Source of the DNA: Sternotherus odoratus | Taxonomy: Eukaryota > Chordata > Testudines > Kinosternidae | DNA length: 64,000 nucleotides | Reading direction: 5' to 3' | NCBI GenBank assembly: GCA_032164245.1 | Contig: JAVMKO010000002.1 | Span: 62,467,840-62,531,839, forward strand | Shown: positions 44,833 through 57,358 of the stretch, piece after piece | How the letters are laid out: each line of letters starts with the position of its first letter | Position numbering within the stretch: position 1 is the first letter of the stretch | Program-made: the position numbers and the translations under genes | Notes under the pieces: model-generated | Databases searched by the model: none | What the model saw: only the letters and a program-made list of their open reading frames with translations | Told to the model about the DNA's origin: nothing

Positions 44833-45074
44833 TCAAAACGGTGCTTTCCATGTGTTCTTAGTTGCAAAGATTTGAACTGATTCTGCTTTCTGAAGGTCCA
44901 CAATCTGGGCCAGCTCATGCTCGATTGAGATGGTTGCAAGGCCAATCAATCTCTCCTGTTGCATTGTGGAGCATAGATGTGTTTTTATTAACTTCAGCTT
45001 GGAGAAGAGCACCTCCACCACACTCTTTTCTGATCTACACTTTTCTTCAGGAATGTGCATGGTTACATCCATTT
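44833..45074 (-). pseudogene. hAT transposase C-terminus (ZMYM/TTF-type-like)
   Basis: The minus-strand frame (44833-45105) encodes EVLFSKLKLIKTHLCSTMQQ and ERLIGLATISIEHELA. This is the conserved hAT dimerisation segment (FSKLKLIK...STM..ERL..LA..SIE) seen in ZMYM1-like and related hAT proteins. It is separated by a deletion and a SINE from its N-terminal part. A hAT-like end CAGAGCTGGCCCA lies at about 44551, but the opposite end was not found. Confidence 0.75.
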
Positions 45075-45269
45075 GGGGGGAGGGGTAGCTCAGTGGTTTG
45101 AGCATTGGCTTGCTAAACCCAGGGTTGTGAGTTCAATCCTTGAGGGGGCCATTTAGGGATATGGGGTAAAAAATCTGTCAGGGGAGAGTACTTGGTCCTG
45201 CTAGTCTAGGCAAGGAACTGGACTCGATGACCTTTCAAGGTCCTTCCAGTTCTATGAGATAAATATATC
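45075..45269 (+). mobile_element. tRNA-headed SINE with CR1-type tail
   Basis: After GGGG the head reads TAGCTCAGTGGTTTGAGC (A box-like), then GGTTGTGAGTTCAATCC (B box-like), so it is pol III/tRNA-derived. The 3' part GGACTCGATGACC...GGTCCTTCCAGTTCTATGA is the 3' end of CR1 LINEs, which presumably mobilise it. TCCATTT lies on each side (45068-45074, 45270-45276). This matches the tortoise pol III/Cry-type SINE family known from turtles. It interrupts the hAT remnant. Confidence 0.88.
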
Positions 45270-45276
45270 TCCATTT

Positions 45277-45554
45277 ATAAAAAAAAAAGATGGAGCTATG
45301 GATGCTGCAGTAGCTTCCAGGTCACTTGCACTCTGACTATCTGGAAGATCAGACATCTCCTCACCACTCACATCCTCACTGGGGCTGGAAGGCTCACCAT
45401 GAGTTTTTGTGTCTATGTATCTCAGGCAAGCTCCTTCCTGCTTAGATAGAAAAGCTTCCTTTGCTTGCTTTCTTCTTCTGAATGCTGCCCCAAAGGGGTG
45501 TTTTCTTCTTTCACTCATGACTGTTGTTCTGTGCCAGCTATGGGCTCTCAACAC
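45277..45554 (-). pseudogene. hAT transposase N-terminal fragment (TTF/ZMYM-like)
   Basis: The minus strand gives MSERRKHPFGAAFRRRKQAK, then EAFLSKQEGACLRYI. This is the N-terminal start common to a group of hAT transposases and their host relatives. It is followed by an acidic Ser-rich linker and then directly by the SINE and the C-terminal piece. The catalytic core is deleted, so this is an internally deleted element. Confidence 0.65.
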
Positions 45555-46946
45555 TCAGTTGAAGGGGACAAATAAGCAGGCTGGTAGCACGGTCTGAGTG
45601 AGGGAAGATATCTGCATCTTAAGGGCCTAACTGGCTCCTACTACTTCAGTTAACTCCCTGATATTCCTCAAGTGGGTTCAGGGAAGCAGCAGGAAACAGG
45701 AAGCTCCCTGTGAAGCTGGTGTTAATCAGTCCAGGCTCCTGAGGGTGCTAGAGAAGTACATAGGAGGCTCCTCCTCCTCCTCTCTCTCCCTGAAGTTCCT
45801 GCTGTTCCCTCTCACCTTTGCTCCTGCCTGCCTGTTATGTCTCTTGTGCCCTTCTTCCTCCAGCACAGCACTCCACCATCTCTGTGCATCTAGAGCAGAG
45901 AGAATACATATGCACCAGCAGCAGATACAATTTTCTAGACATTGGGTCCTAGGTGTGTCAGACCTCATTCAGCTCAGGTACTGAGGTATCCCATTTGGAA
46001 ATTTAACCCAAGGACTGTCCTACCTTGCACCTGTGGATAACACCGTTATGAGATTGCTCAGCTAGTCAACACCGATGGAGCACAGCAATGTTCTGGCCTG
46101 ACCCTATCCATCTAACATGGAACCCTCCCTGCTGGTCATCTGGGAGATGTTGCTTGTGATTCGGGAAATCAAAATGTGTAGTCAAGAATGATTTTTGTAT
46201 TACATCATCACGAGTTACCTGGTTAGCTCTATTGCATGTACAAGGATGTGTTTAAGCAAAGGGGAAGATTAATTCTTTTGCGTGACGGACTATGGCTAAT
46301 CTCCTCCTGTAAAAATAGGGCTCATCTGAACAGGCCACCGCGGAATCTCTCTCAGCAGAGATGCTTAGGCAGAGCTGGATGTAAGTATAGATCCAGCAGT
46401 AAGCTCTGGATCTTCTAGATTGTGATGCTCACACACCTCAAACTGAGCAGTCATAACTCCACTGTTTGCATGCTGCTAATTTTTCTCCTTTTAGTTTTGT
46501 TTCAAAAGATGTATTTTAAAATATACCTTGAACTTGATTATTTCGTCAGTTATGTGGGCCAAATCCCTGATGAAGTCTGTGGGAACCCTACATGTGCACA
46601 GCTGCTAAGCAGGCTGAAGGTATTTTTTAAGACGATATAGCCTAACCTAAGATACCTATGGACAGCTCTGCTTCCTCATACACTTCTGTGATGCAGGCCA
46701 GGTGGGTTTTGGGGGATTGGAGTGCTGGCAAAGGTTTCTCTCCCAAATAAAAGCATCTTTCTGACCTGTCAAAATCTTTTTTTTTCCAAGCAACAATCCA
46801 GAGCCCTCCAGGCATCAGATTTCTTCTGAGTAAATATGGGCAGAAAATGGGAAGGGAAAAGTCCTAATTAAAATGCAAAGTAGTAGAGTGGAGTCTGAGG
46901 CACAGGTTGGCACCATTCTGAAACAATAATAAAGGGGGCTGACATA
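45555..46946. other. Unassigned; probably includes the rest of the deleted hAT element
   Basis: The first few hundred bases are probably the 5' part of the hAT element, but its terminus could not be located. A poly-(TCC) patch lies near 45768-45790. No host exon recognised. Confidence 0.3.
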
Positions 46947-47245
46947 CAGTAGACTCTCGATTATCCAGCATTGGATTAACCAGGATGTGGATTAACCAGG
47001 ATGTCAAAAAAAATACGCGCAACTCTCAGGGCTGGCTCTGGCTTTGCTTCCATCCCAAGCACACACACAAAAATCCCCTACCAGGGCGCAGGGCAGCCAG
47101 TGAACCAACACCCCCTCCCCCCGGCGCAGGATTGCTGGTGAATCAACCCCCACTCCCCATATTTCCTATGGATGGTGATTATCCAGGATTTTATTAACCA
47201 GAATTATTTTTTCCCCTATCATCCTGGATAATCGAGAGTCTACTG
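46947..47245. mobile_element. pogo/Tigger-like MITE, TA duplication
   Basis: Ends CAGTAGACTCTCGATTATCC and (reversed) CAGTAGACTCTCGATTATCC agree over at least 20 bp. TA lies on both sides (46945-46946, 47246-47247). The internal GGATTAACCAGGATGT is tandemly duplicated near the left end. No transposase remains. Confidence 0.92.
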
Positions 47246-47247
47246 TA

Positions 47248-48725
47248 CTAGTGCAGCTATTCTCCACATTTGTCAAGCTCAGAATACAGCAACACAAGCA
47301 CTTGTCTCACAATGCCGGTTTGACTGTTAGCAACCACCACATGTGACAAGGACGGCATTTCAGGCTGCACAGCTACAAACAGTTCACAAACTTCCCCACG
47401 GACCAGAAACAAAAGTCCTCTCCCCTTGCCTCCTCAAAGTCACTTCTTGATTTCTTGGTTTTAAAGAAAAAGAAAAGGAATCTTTATTATGGTTATCCAT
47501 CATTGAGTAGCTACATGTTCCTTCTGGGGGAAAAAAACCAGTATATGCTTATCATTTAGTACAGATCAAAATAGAGGAGTCTACCTTCCAAAAACAGTGT
47601 ACAAACTATCTTATACAGTCCAGTCCAAGTATCGCTTTTACTTATTAATGTAGGCTGCCTAAGAGGCCTTCACATACTGTAACTGTTAGGACATCCATCA
47701 ACTAATACATAAAGTCAGTAATCAGTTTTTAATAGTCTCTAATGGTGAGGTAGGCAGCTTGCTCTGGGAACAAAGAGGGTCTTTCAAAGTGTGACTTTAT
47801 TCCTCAAAGGCTTAAAGTGCATGGATTATAACAAATTTTATATAAAAAAGAGAAAAGGACCAGTTCACTGTACAACTGGTCTTCTGGCAGCTGGGTGTCA
47901 ACCTCTGCTTCCTCCTTTCACCACCCAGCTTGGTTATTCAACCCTATGCATCCAAGAATTAACTCCCTGCTCCCTTGGCTTGTGTAACCATTGGTGAGCT
48001 AAATGCAGCTCTGATGGAGGAACTTTTTTGTTGTTGTCCAAAGATCAGATGAGGGAGTCTTCCCTCCCCCCCTTTTGATAAAGTGGGGAATAAAAGAACT
48101 GAATACTCAAGGTTTTCTGCCATATAATCCTCCACACAACATTCATTAAGACTCTCCTGAAACGCTGCTATGCCTGTGTGAATGTAATTGCTATCTTCTA
48201 TCATTGCTATATTTGCAAACTAGTACCCTGCACAAAATTTCAAAACCACTTTAACTATCATGTTTTAAAAGAAAACAAAAAGGGGGGGGGGGAGGACCTG
48301 AGAAAGTCAGTCAAATTTAGAAAGTCATTTACTGGCATTACGGAATTTCCTCGGAACTTGCTTAGCTCTAATGTCTTTTGATAAAAAGTCTTTCTTGCCA
48401 ACTAGAAGAGCAGGCATGCCTGTTACATGCAGTGAATGTACAGTCCGTTAATAAGTAGTTTGAACACTAACAAAACTCTAGCCCCAGCTTGTAAAGAGAA
48501 GCTGCACTGTTTAAAATCCGATTATGAATTCATTTAAAAACACTGAAGGATTAATTTTTTTCCACTGTCCGAAACATACGTTCACTCTGTATACAAAAGT
48601 TCAGCTTTCACTAATGTCTCAGGAAGCTATTATTGTACTCAGAGAGAGGCCATCTGTTTTATAAATCCTGCACCAAGTTTCTGCTACAAGTTTGTTTCAG
48701 ACAATCTAAACTCTTTTTTTGCCAG
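47248..48725. other. Unassigned AT-rich stretch
   Basis: A G-run occurs at about 48281-48295. No supported gene. Confidence 0.3.
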
Positions 48726-48729
48726 ACAC

Positions 48730-48935
48730 TGACGGCTTGTCTACATGGAGAGTTAGTGTGTGGTGTGACAGCCTGTGAAACTCAGCCCATTAGCCTGTTG
48801 TGCACTAACTGGCCGTACGGACCCTGGTATGGCACACTCAGTGCCATAGGACATGGTGACTAAGTGGGTGGCAGGCTAATGCACTGTAGATTCACACCCT
48901 GGCTTGTTTCACAAAAACTCATGTAAACTAACTCT
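48730..48935. mobile_element. Possible MITE remnant (GGCTTGTCTACA type)
   Basis: It begins GGCTTGTCTACATGG followed by GAGTTAGTGTG, similar to ends of other turtle MITEs. Towards the right are CACTAACTGGCCG and GGCTAATGCACTG. The far end and duplication are not clear. Confidence 0.4.
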
Positions 48936-51073
48936 ACTACTTCTTTCATCAAACTGAAGTCTTGTAATATATATATTAGGGACAACAATCTCCAGCAAAC
49001 TTCCTCTCATCCCCCCAATTCAAAATCCTGGGAGAATACACAGGCCTTGCAACATACCCCGAGAGCTCAATCATTTCAAAGAGGGTTGCGGTACCGTATG
49101 ACGCATGTCTCATCGTCAAGTTCTCTTCACAGAATATGCCCTGCCGTCAGCCCTTTCAGACCCATCAACACAGGAAGAGTCAGTCTCTATTGTAGGCCCT
49201 GCCTTCTTTATCGAAGACAGGGAGACCCCGCCCATCCTGGGGAAAGTGAGAACCCAGGTGGTGTTTCCTCCCCGCATGTAGCCTGGGGTGGGGGGGAGTG
49301 GCAAGGGAGTTGGCTGGAGACAGCAGCTGGTAGGAACAGATGCAGAAGCAGCCAAGGCAGCAACCTTAGGACATTTATGTAACTTTCTAGTTTTGACTGA
49401 ACTCTGTCACATGCTGATTGGCTGTTTGCCCCAACCCTCCTGGCCTCAGCTTTACTCCATACCTTGCTTTGCTCTCTGTTTAACTGAAAATAATTGGTAT
49501 ACCGATTCTCGTATAAACACCATGGACACATGAACTTCAAATTGAACTGGCAGCTCTATTGTTTGCTTTCTTTTAAGGGGGATGGAATCTGTGCTAGGGA
49601 AGCATGATTCCCATTTCAGGATTTTGGATGAGGACAGACAGCTGACTGGACATCTTTTCAGCTGGCCAAACAGCACAAAGGGAGCAGTGAAGACTTCATG
49701 GAACAGCCCTGTCTGTGATTGCTTCAGTATCCAGGGATCCTCAGCTGACGCGCAGCCAGTGAAGCCAACTCCTGCCTCACCCTTTCTGCAGCTCCTGGCA
49801 CGGAAGGCATTTTAGGGGTACAGACAGGTATGTTGGCAGGAGAAGGACAGTGAGAGTTGTTAGAACACAAAGTGCTTCAGCAATCCCGTCCCTGGGCAGT
49901 CCCTGTCAGCTGATGTAGGTTACTGCAACCCGCACCTGGGGCTGGGACCAAAGAGAGAATGGGAGAGATGTGTAACCGGGTCTCTGAGAGTCCCTTATCT
50001 CCTTTCTGTTATGCCCAATGTAAGCTGGACTCAGAACCCAGGCCCGACTGGCTTCTCTACAATAAGGACTACAGACATGGATAGGTATTTTAGGAAGACA
50101 ATATTTTCTATTTGTCTATGCAGAGAGAGACAGCAGTGTCTTGATTCTGAAAATGTTAAATCAAGACATTTCCTTGCTCTTGGGCCTTGGATGTTCTTTG
50201 TATTGTTTGCATAGCTGTGCTCACTGCTTTATACATCACCTTTTATGTACACTGCTGTGGATTCAAACACATTTAACAGTGATGGAAAAGAGCTGAGAGT
50301 TATAATACATCATCACCTTGCCATTAAATACTTATTTCAGGAAGGCTCTGTTTTGATTCATATTGTCCTTGTAACTACAGACCTTCACACCTGCTTTCTG
50401 AATAACTGTATCCTTCATGCATACCCTTTGGCAGACCTGACACCCTAAAATAATCTGATGGACCGAAACACAATTGCTTTTACAAGTACAATACTTCATT
50501 ATATATTTGTTTTGAAAATAGTTTCCAGAGCTGAGAGCATGTCAGTGAAAGCAAGAGAAAGAATGTTAATGTTGTTACAAGGTCAGTTTTTCAGAGACTG
50601 TAGGCAGTAGTCACTGGCACACTGTCAAATTATCACCATGGCAAACATGGCATCTTACAGACAATGATTCAGCTGCTTTGACCATATTAAGTCTCCAGCT
50701 AAAGCTGAAGACAAGTAACTCACACTCCCTGACATACATACACAACCTCCAGGGATTTTTAAAAACAAAGTAACAGAATTTGAGGAGGAAAAAAAGCAGC
50801 ATAGTTAAGGCTGACAAGCCCCCAAAGCAAGTGTCCCTTCTTCCTCTGCATATTTTACCCTGTTTAGTCAGACAGAATATTGGAGTATAAAAAACCTGGG
50901 CCTGTTAACGTATCTTTCAAAAGGGGAAGGCCGGTGTGCTGTGCTTGCACTCAAAGAAGAAAAAAATCAAGGACAACTTTGCACATGCTGCTGTCTCTTG
51001 TCAAAAACCCCGTGCTTAAGTGTCTTAGCAAGGAGAATCCATATCCATGTTGTTTGCAACGCAGTATCTTTCC
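48936..51073. other. Unassigned stretch
   Basis: ORFs up to 111 codons at 49047-49540 overlap on both strands and carry no domain. I see no splice-consistent exon structure that I can support. Confidence 0.3.
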
Positions 51074-51170
51074 CAGACCTGAAGAAGTGCTCTGTGTAAG
51101 CTTGTCTCTTCCCACCAAGAGAAGTTGGACCAATGAAAAATACTGCCTCACTCACCTTGTCTTTCTTAAT
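51074..51170 (+). repeat. Tail of a second Penelope-like family
   Basis: The text GACCTGAAGAAGTGCTCTGTG, then AAGCTTGTCTCT, GAAGTTGGACCAATGAAAAA and CTCACTCACCTTGTCTTTC follows a vertebrate repeat tail I recognise. The full-length form has CTGAAGA - stem - GAAA, again hammerhead-like. Here the second stem strand and most of GAAA are deleted. Confidence 0.5.
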
Positions 51171-52158
51171 TCATACCCATTTCAGGTACCTGAGGAATGG
51201 AGCTGGAGGGAAACAGAAAGAGGAGAGGCTTTGCTGTTGGCATGCACATCACCTGCATTTGTGATGCCAACAATCCTATTTAATGTACCTCTACTCTATT
51301 CAGAACTGAAGGGAAGACAGTTCTGCTCTCTGATGAATCACTAGAGTGCCAGCAACCCTTGGCACAACAGGACTTCAAAAAACAATATTCTCCTACAGGG
51401 GTCCTATGACTGATGTGGGTCTGGTCTGTAATAATTTACGAATGCTATATGGGACCTGGTTATAGGGATGTTCATTGTACGAATAAGTTGGTTTCATTTC
51501 ATAGGGACGTTGCAAGAAAAACAAGCGGGGCAATGAGGACACTAAACAATGACTCTAGATAAGCCACACTGCCACCAGCCCAATAAACACTGCAGGGTTG
51601 TTAAGAGACAATGCCTGAGCTACTAGCTGTGAAAGTTCTACCTCTTGGCTCCAGCCACATTCCAAAATTTGTTTTGCCACATGGCCAAGATAAAAAGGAT
51701 CTGAGTGGATTAAAAGTGATACTCTCCTTCTCTAAAAAAGTAGTTAGGGAACTGCTCAGGCTGACATCCATTAGGGAGATCTTCTTAGGCGATCATGAAC
51801 CTTAGGCAAGATAGATTATTTTTAAACAACAAATAGTCTACATGCAGGTCTCTTATATTTTGTTCCTACTGCTGAAATAAACAATATTTCGTTTCAGAAG
51901 CCAATCTGATTACTCTATTCGCCACTGGACACAGACAACTGAGGGGAATAATGGCAGAGGCCAGAACTCAGTCAGACCTTCTAGATAAGCACATTCGATG
52001 CGTAGCATCCCATAGCATAGGGTCTGGTCTAGGAGTAGGAATCCATCCTGGGATAGGTAAAGGCATGAGGCCTGACACCTGGAGGGATACACTTAGACAC
52101 CAGGAAGGGGACAGATGTGTAGCTAGCTCTGTAACTGTGACAGGTCCTAATCAGCATA
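51171..52158. other. Unassigned stretch
   Basis: The 154-codon ORF 50880-51344 crosses the PLE tail and shows no domain, so I do not call it a gene. Confidence 0.35.
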
Positions 52159-53132
52159 TCTATATATATAAAAGTCAAATGGTGTATGCGTGTATGTACG
52201 TGCGCTTACTCCTTCCACACCGTTGGAGCTAGAGACTTGAAATGTGGTACAGTTAGAGGTCTTAGGGTCCTAATCAGGGTAAGAGTCGAAAATTTTTCAA
52301 ATCTCACCTCTGACGCCCCCCAGGGGTGAAATTATTTAAAGGCCAATCACATCAGCTGGGCAGCTGCTGTTCTCTGTGACATAGTTATGTCATAATACCC
52401 CCTCCAACGGACCCCGCACTCGCTCAGCTCTCTGCCCCTCCCCCCTCCAACGGACCCCGCACTCGCTCAGCTCTCTGCCCCTCCCCACCTCCGACGGACC
52501 GGAGTTGGGTTTGGTCAGAGGATAAGTGAGGTAGGGGTGTCGGGTTTGGTCGGGGGGTGAGGTGGGGGTGTCGGGTTTGGTCGGGGGGTAAGTGAGCCGG
52601 GGGTGTTGGGTTTGGTCTGGGGGGGTGGGAAGGTGTCGGGGTGGGTGAGGGGTGAGGTGTGGGTGTTGGGGTTGGTCAGGGGGTGTTGGGTTTGGTGGGG
52701 AGGGTAAGGTGAGGGTGTTGGGTTTGGTTGGGGGAGTGAGGAGGGTGGTCGGGGTTGGTCGAGGGGTAAGTGAGGTGTGGGTGTCGGGTTTGTTTGTGGT
52801 GGTAGGTAGGGGTGTTGGGTTTGGTTGGGGGGGGAAAGTGAGGTGGGTGTGTCAGGTTTGGTCTACGGGGGGGGTGAGGTGTTGGTCAGGGGGTGTTGGG
52901 GTTGGTAGGGGGAGACATGGGGGTGTTGGGTTTGGGTGGGGGGGTGAAAATGTGAGTCGGGTTGGTCGAGTGGTAAGTGCGGGGAGGGTGTCGGGTTTGG
53001 TCGGGGGGGTTAGGTGGGGGTGTCAGGTTTGCTCTCTGCCCCCTCCCCCCTCCAATGGACCCCGCACTCGCTCAGCTCTCTGCCCCCTCCCCACCTCCGA
53101 CTGACCCGAGCAACGCCGGGTATTTTCGCTAG
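52159..53132 (+). mobile_element. Short Helitron, copy C, with minisatellite
   Basis: It starts TCTATATATATAAAAGTC and ends ACCCGAGCAACGCCGGGT followed by ATTTTCGCTAG and T: a perfect 5-bp hairpin stem near the CTAG end, inserted at A|T. The order matches copy B reversed: 5' block with GAGCTAGAGACTTGAAATGT, CTCGCTCAGCTCTCTGCCCC units, G-rich minisatellite, the units again, terminus. No replicase gene, so it is non-autonomous. Confidence 0.92.
52505..53030. repeat. G-rich minisatellite in Helitron C
   Basis: About 17-18 imperfect copies of a unit of roughly 29 bp based on GTGTCGGGTTTGGTCGGGGG, the complement of the array in copy B. The ORF 52652-53104 is a Gly/Val-rich translation of this array and not a gene. 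Confidence 0.85.
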
Positions 53133-56100
53133 TCACATATAAAGGGGAGCACTGGAGGCTGCAATATTTCTCTGCACAGAAGGCCACCCAGAAAGATGAA
53201 GTAGAATCCCTTCCGGAGCTCCCCCTGGGGCAGTGGGCAGCACATTGCCCTGTGGCATAATTTGGTACTTAGACTGGCCCTTCCCCAGGACAAGAAACTG
53301 CTTTATTCTAGGTCTTTGAGGTGCCTAGAGTGCTTGTGTGTGCTGGTTAAATAAACAATGTCTCAGTAACCTTTTACGGCCCTCCAAAAAACCAAGGTGA
53401 AGAAAATAGAATAAACCCAAGCCACTAGAATTGCTAGTGTAACCCTAGTGCCAGGCGGCATCGGCAGCAACAAGGACCAGGTTCACACTACACAACAGAA
53501 CCAGCTTGAGCCCCCATCCAGAAATCTGGGAAAATACACCACCATCCCAGCACCTCTCAGAGGTAATACCTCCCCACGTGCAAGCAAATCAGACAAACCC
53601 CACCCCCCCAATGGTATGTGGGGCAGTAGTCCCCTGCTTCAGTTTCCCACCTGGTCATGTGAAAGTTTGACAGATGAGTGTCCCTTTAACAGCCTGCTAC
53701 TCTTTCTCTCTTTACACTGTTGCTGTCGCCTTTGCCACTTCACCCCACGGTTGCTGTTGATTCTGCCACTGCTTGTCACAGTCTCTGCTGCCTTTGCAGC
53801 TGATCACTGCTGTCCCTGATGCTGCCTCTAGCTGCAATGGCATGTTCTGAGGTATCATCACTCAGCCCTGTTCTTAGTGATTTCACCAGCTAGTGTGGAC
53901 CCTCACTCTTCTGCATCCTTTGTACCGTCTTTTATGGCAACACTATACCAAGTCTAAGGTTGGGCCCCTAGCCTGGCTCATCAGTGATTAAATCTCTAGT
54001 GACCATTGAGCAGAAGAAAGGACACTCCAGTAAGTCTCATCAGTCTTCAAACACCACAGTGGAAGGGTGAAATGCTACCTAGGACTCTTTAAAAAGAATC
54101 CACAGGACCGTATGACCCCATCCCCACTGACTTTCGTTTGGATTTGGCTTCTTTGCCCCTTGGTTAGTGAGTCAGGCTATTCGAGTGACCCACTCAGGAA
54201 GGCCATCTTACGTACATTTCTGTTGCCCTTTAATCATACAATAAGGATAACAGCATTTCACTTCTCCTTGTTCAAGACTAAAGTGAATTTTAATCCTGAA
54301 TTGATCACTTCAGCAAAGTAGATGTGTCTATGCATATACAGGCTGCTCCCGAAGTCTTTCATCAATAGATGGCGGGGAAGAGCTCATTCAGAGCCTGGCT
54401 TATGCTAGTGATCACTAATAGGTATTTCTGTCATGCTTTCAACAGGATATAAGAACAGCCTTGGCTGCAAGGAACTGCTGTCCCCTGAGCTACCTCAAAG
54501 GGAGTAATAAGAGCTCTGTTATAAGCCCTGGTAGAAGCAGAAGACTGACCGTAGGTGTTAGAACTTGACAATGAAAAATTATAATCATTCACTACAGTGC
54601 TCAGAGTGGTAGAAAAAGGAAGGTCTTTATTAGTTAGTGTAATGCAAGGCAGGAAAGAGGATTGAAAACAAGTCACATCCAACTGCAAGGGCCCTGGAGA
54701 AGGCACCTTTGGAAAAAGAAAAATCAGTCTAAAGACGGTGAAAACTAAAGCTGTAGTGGGGGAGAGTTTCATATAGAAACCCTTCAACTAGCCCATTAAA
54801 GAGTGCGAGGCAGCAGGATGAAGTGGTCCTGACTATTAGGAAAACAGCATTAAGAGGTACCTCCCAATGATCTCTGAATGGGTAGACCAGGAAGACACCC
54901 CCGACCCCAATTTCTTAGAATGGGCTTCTAAAACTGCAGCATCCCAGACCCAGACACACTATAGCTCTTTCATTAAGTAAGGATTTATCAAAAGTGATTA
55001 AAAGAACCTGGGCCTTTGAATGTCTCAGGGTTCCAGGATGACTAGAACAAACATCCGTCTCATGACAACAAGATACATGTTAGCTGACAAGAGGGGAAAG
55101 CTGAAAACTAGCATGAAGTCCCTCAAAGTCAGCTGCTTCATTTAGCTCACTGGAACTCTGTATCCTTTGCAAGCAGAGGTCATTCAGCCATGCCCTTGCC
55201 TTTTAAAAAAAATGTGTTAACTTGGAGTGAGTTTGTTACTTGTGCAACAGTTTCCTTAACCTTTGTGTGGACTCGTCTCCCATCTTCATCCCTGCTCCTC
55301 AAGCCAGTTGCTGGGTGTGGGTAAAGTCACCACCCACCCAGACACTACTATTCTGCTATATATGAGGGCCAAGAGCCAACCACTCCCTACCCAGAGCAAG
55401 AAAGGGACTCTTTGAAGCATGATATTTTGCCCTGCTCTGCTCACAGGTTAGCACTGCTACACATTGCCCCTTATGTTGAGCAGATGGTAAAAAAAAACAA
55501 TTTAGGCCAGTGACTTTTTTTTATCTGAATCCTGTTCATTATTATAAATTAGATCAATAATTGCTATTCAAAAACAAATTCAACAAGGCCTTTGTTGTTA
55601 TTCCTTCAGTTCTTGGGCCTTGAGTACATACCATGGATATATCCAGGGATAGAGAACTACACAACTTCAATAATATTATTCCAAATGTACATAGAATACT
55701 AGAGTCTTAATTTGTTGGAATAAGCTAATAAAAAAAAATCTAAAAACCTATTTTAGGATTGGCAGAAAATCTTCTCTAAAAATTAACCAGTATTTACTTC
55801 TGTTTTTAACACATACTTTACAAATCATCCCACACATTCAGGAAGACCATAGAAGTCATTTAATTGCTTCTGACAGTACTCTACGGAGGAAAACAAAGAA
55901 AATAAACCAACCTCAGTAGGTGGTTAAAAGATGCATCAGGATTGTTCAGTGACCCAAAAGTTCAGGAAAAAAGGTCAGAGTATTGACCAGATATACATCA
56001 CAATCCCCTTCATTATCCAACTGCTGTGAAATGAAGGATAATAAATAATTCATTGATTTTTAATCACCTAAGAATGAGCTACTGTGGTGATGTTCAGAAG

Positions 56101-57353
56101 GTGAATTTTTTTTTTAAGTGCTCAATTGACTCTCTCATGCAATTCCAAACATAGTTTATTCCATCTCTCCTTGGAGTCATAAGGCATGACTACTATCAGA
56201 GTATTAAAACTGAAGGTGAACATACTCTTAGAAAAATCTAATCAGACAAAGTACACACACAGAGTTAACACAGAAGGAGATAAACTAATGACAATACAAA
56301 GAACTCTAATGAATATTTGAAAACATCTGTGTCTTAGTGAAAGCACGGTGCAACTTCTAGCATACTGGGAAATTCAGCTAACTGCAGGCAAAAGGAAGCA
56401 TTTTAATATCTCACTGCTTTTCTAATTTTGAATCAGTTCTACTTAAAATTTTATGGTGAGAAACAATTTGAGCAAGTATATGTTTACCAAAAAAAGGAAA
56501 AAAAGAAAAGAAAAAAGAGTTTTCACAGATGTAGAAGTCTTTGGTTAATGATCTCCAAGTCTACAACCTTACCTTAATAAGAGCGCTATCAGAGATGAGG
56601 TGAACAGAACATTTATATTTAAACTTGCAATGTAAGAGTTATTTAAAGAGGTGAATTTCTAGTCCCCTTCAAGATGATTAAACTAAACAAAAAACAAGAA
56701 AACTGTTGAAAGGCAACTTGAGAATGTGTTTCTTCAGTTCAGGGTACTGGTACCCCTTCAAGAATTCTTATTTTAAAATCTCTTATGAACTATTGTTGTA
56801 GAATAATCAGAAACAGGTCAATATTCCCTCCAAGGAAAGTAAGAATGGAAATTATACAGTCCCATTAACCAAATCTCTATGGATAGAATAATATAGCACA
56901 GGATAATAGGAGAAGGTGGTTTGATCAGCTTCCCATACTGTCCTTTAACAGGACATTAAAAAACAACAACAAAAACAGAATTATTCTCTTGACAAAGTCC
57001 CTATGTGCTTTACTCAAAAAATGTTAGATTTCCAATGTAATTTAGGATTGCATTTCTCTTAGATAAAACTAACCTAGTCAGTTTCACTCCCCAGATTTTT
57101 CAGGGACTAACTCAACAACTTCGTTGTTAACATACATATATTTTATGGACGAACACGATCTCAACTATTTTTGCTGACATTTCTTTAAAAATTCATGAAG
57201 ATGTTTTTACCATATCTGCACGTTAGGCACCACTACTTCATGATGTCCCTTTAAGATAAGGTAATAAAGGTTCAAGTTTACCAGCTACAGTTTGGAGACT
57301 GTATGAAAATGTTAGTGGGAAGAACGCTAAATAAATTAAAATGTTCATGAAGA
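53133..57353. other. Unassigned AT-rich stretch
   Basis: About 4.2 kb without recognised elements or exons. A-rich patches occur near 56485-56515. Confidence 0.3.
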
Positions 57354-57358
57354 ATTAC

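Noticed and set aside
45074..45130. A tRNA gene
   Set aside because: A and B box-like motifs are present, but the acceptor stem is absent and a CR1-type tail and flanking duplication show it is a SINE.
49047..49540. Host exon or promoter in a locally GC-richer stretch
   Set aside because: Overlapping ORFs on both strands without a domain or a convincing splice pattern; too weak to call.
50880..51344. 154-codon ORF as a host gene
   Set aside because: It crosses a PLE tail, has no domain and no supporting signals.
52652..53104. 150-codon Gly/Val-rich ORF
   Set aside because: It translates the Helitron minisatellite; repeat-driven and not a gene.
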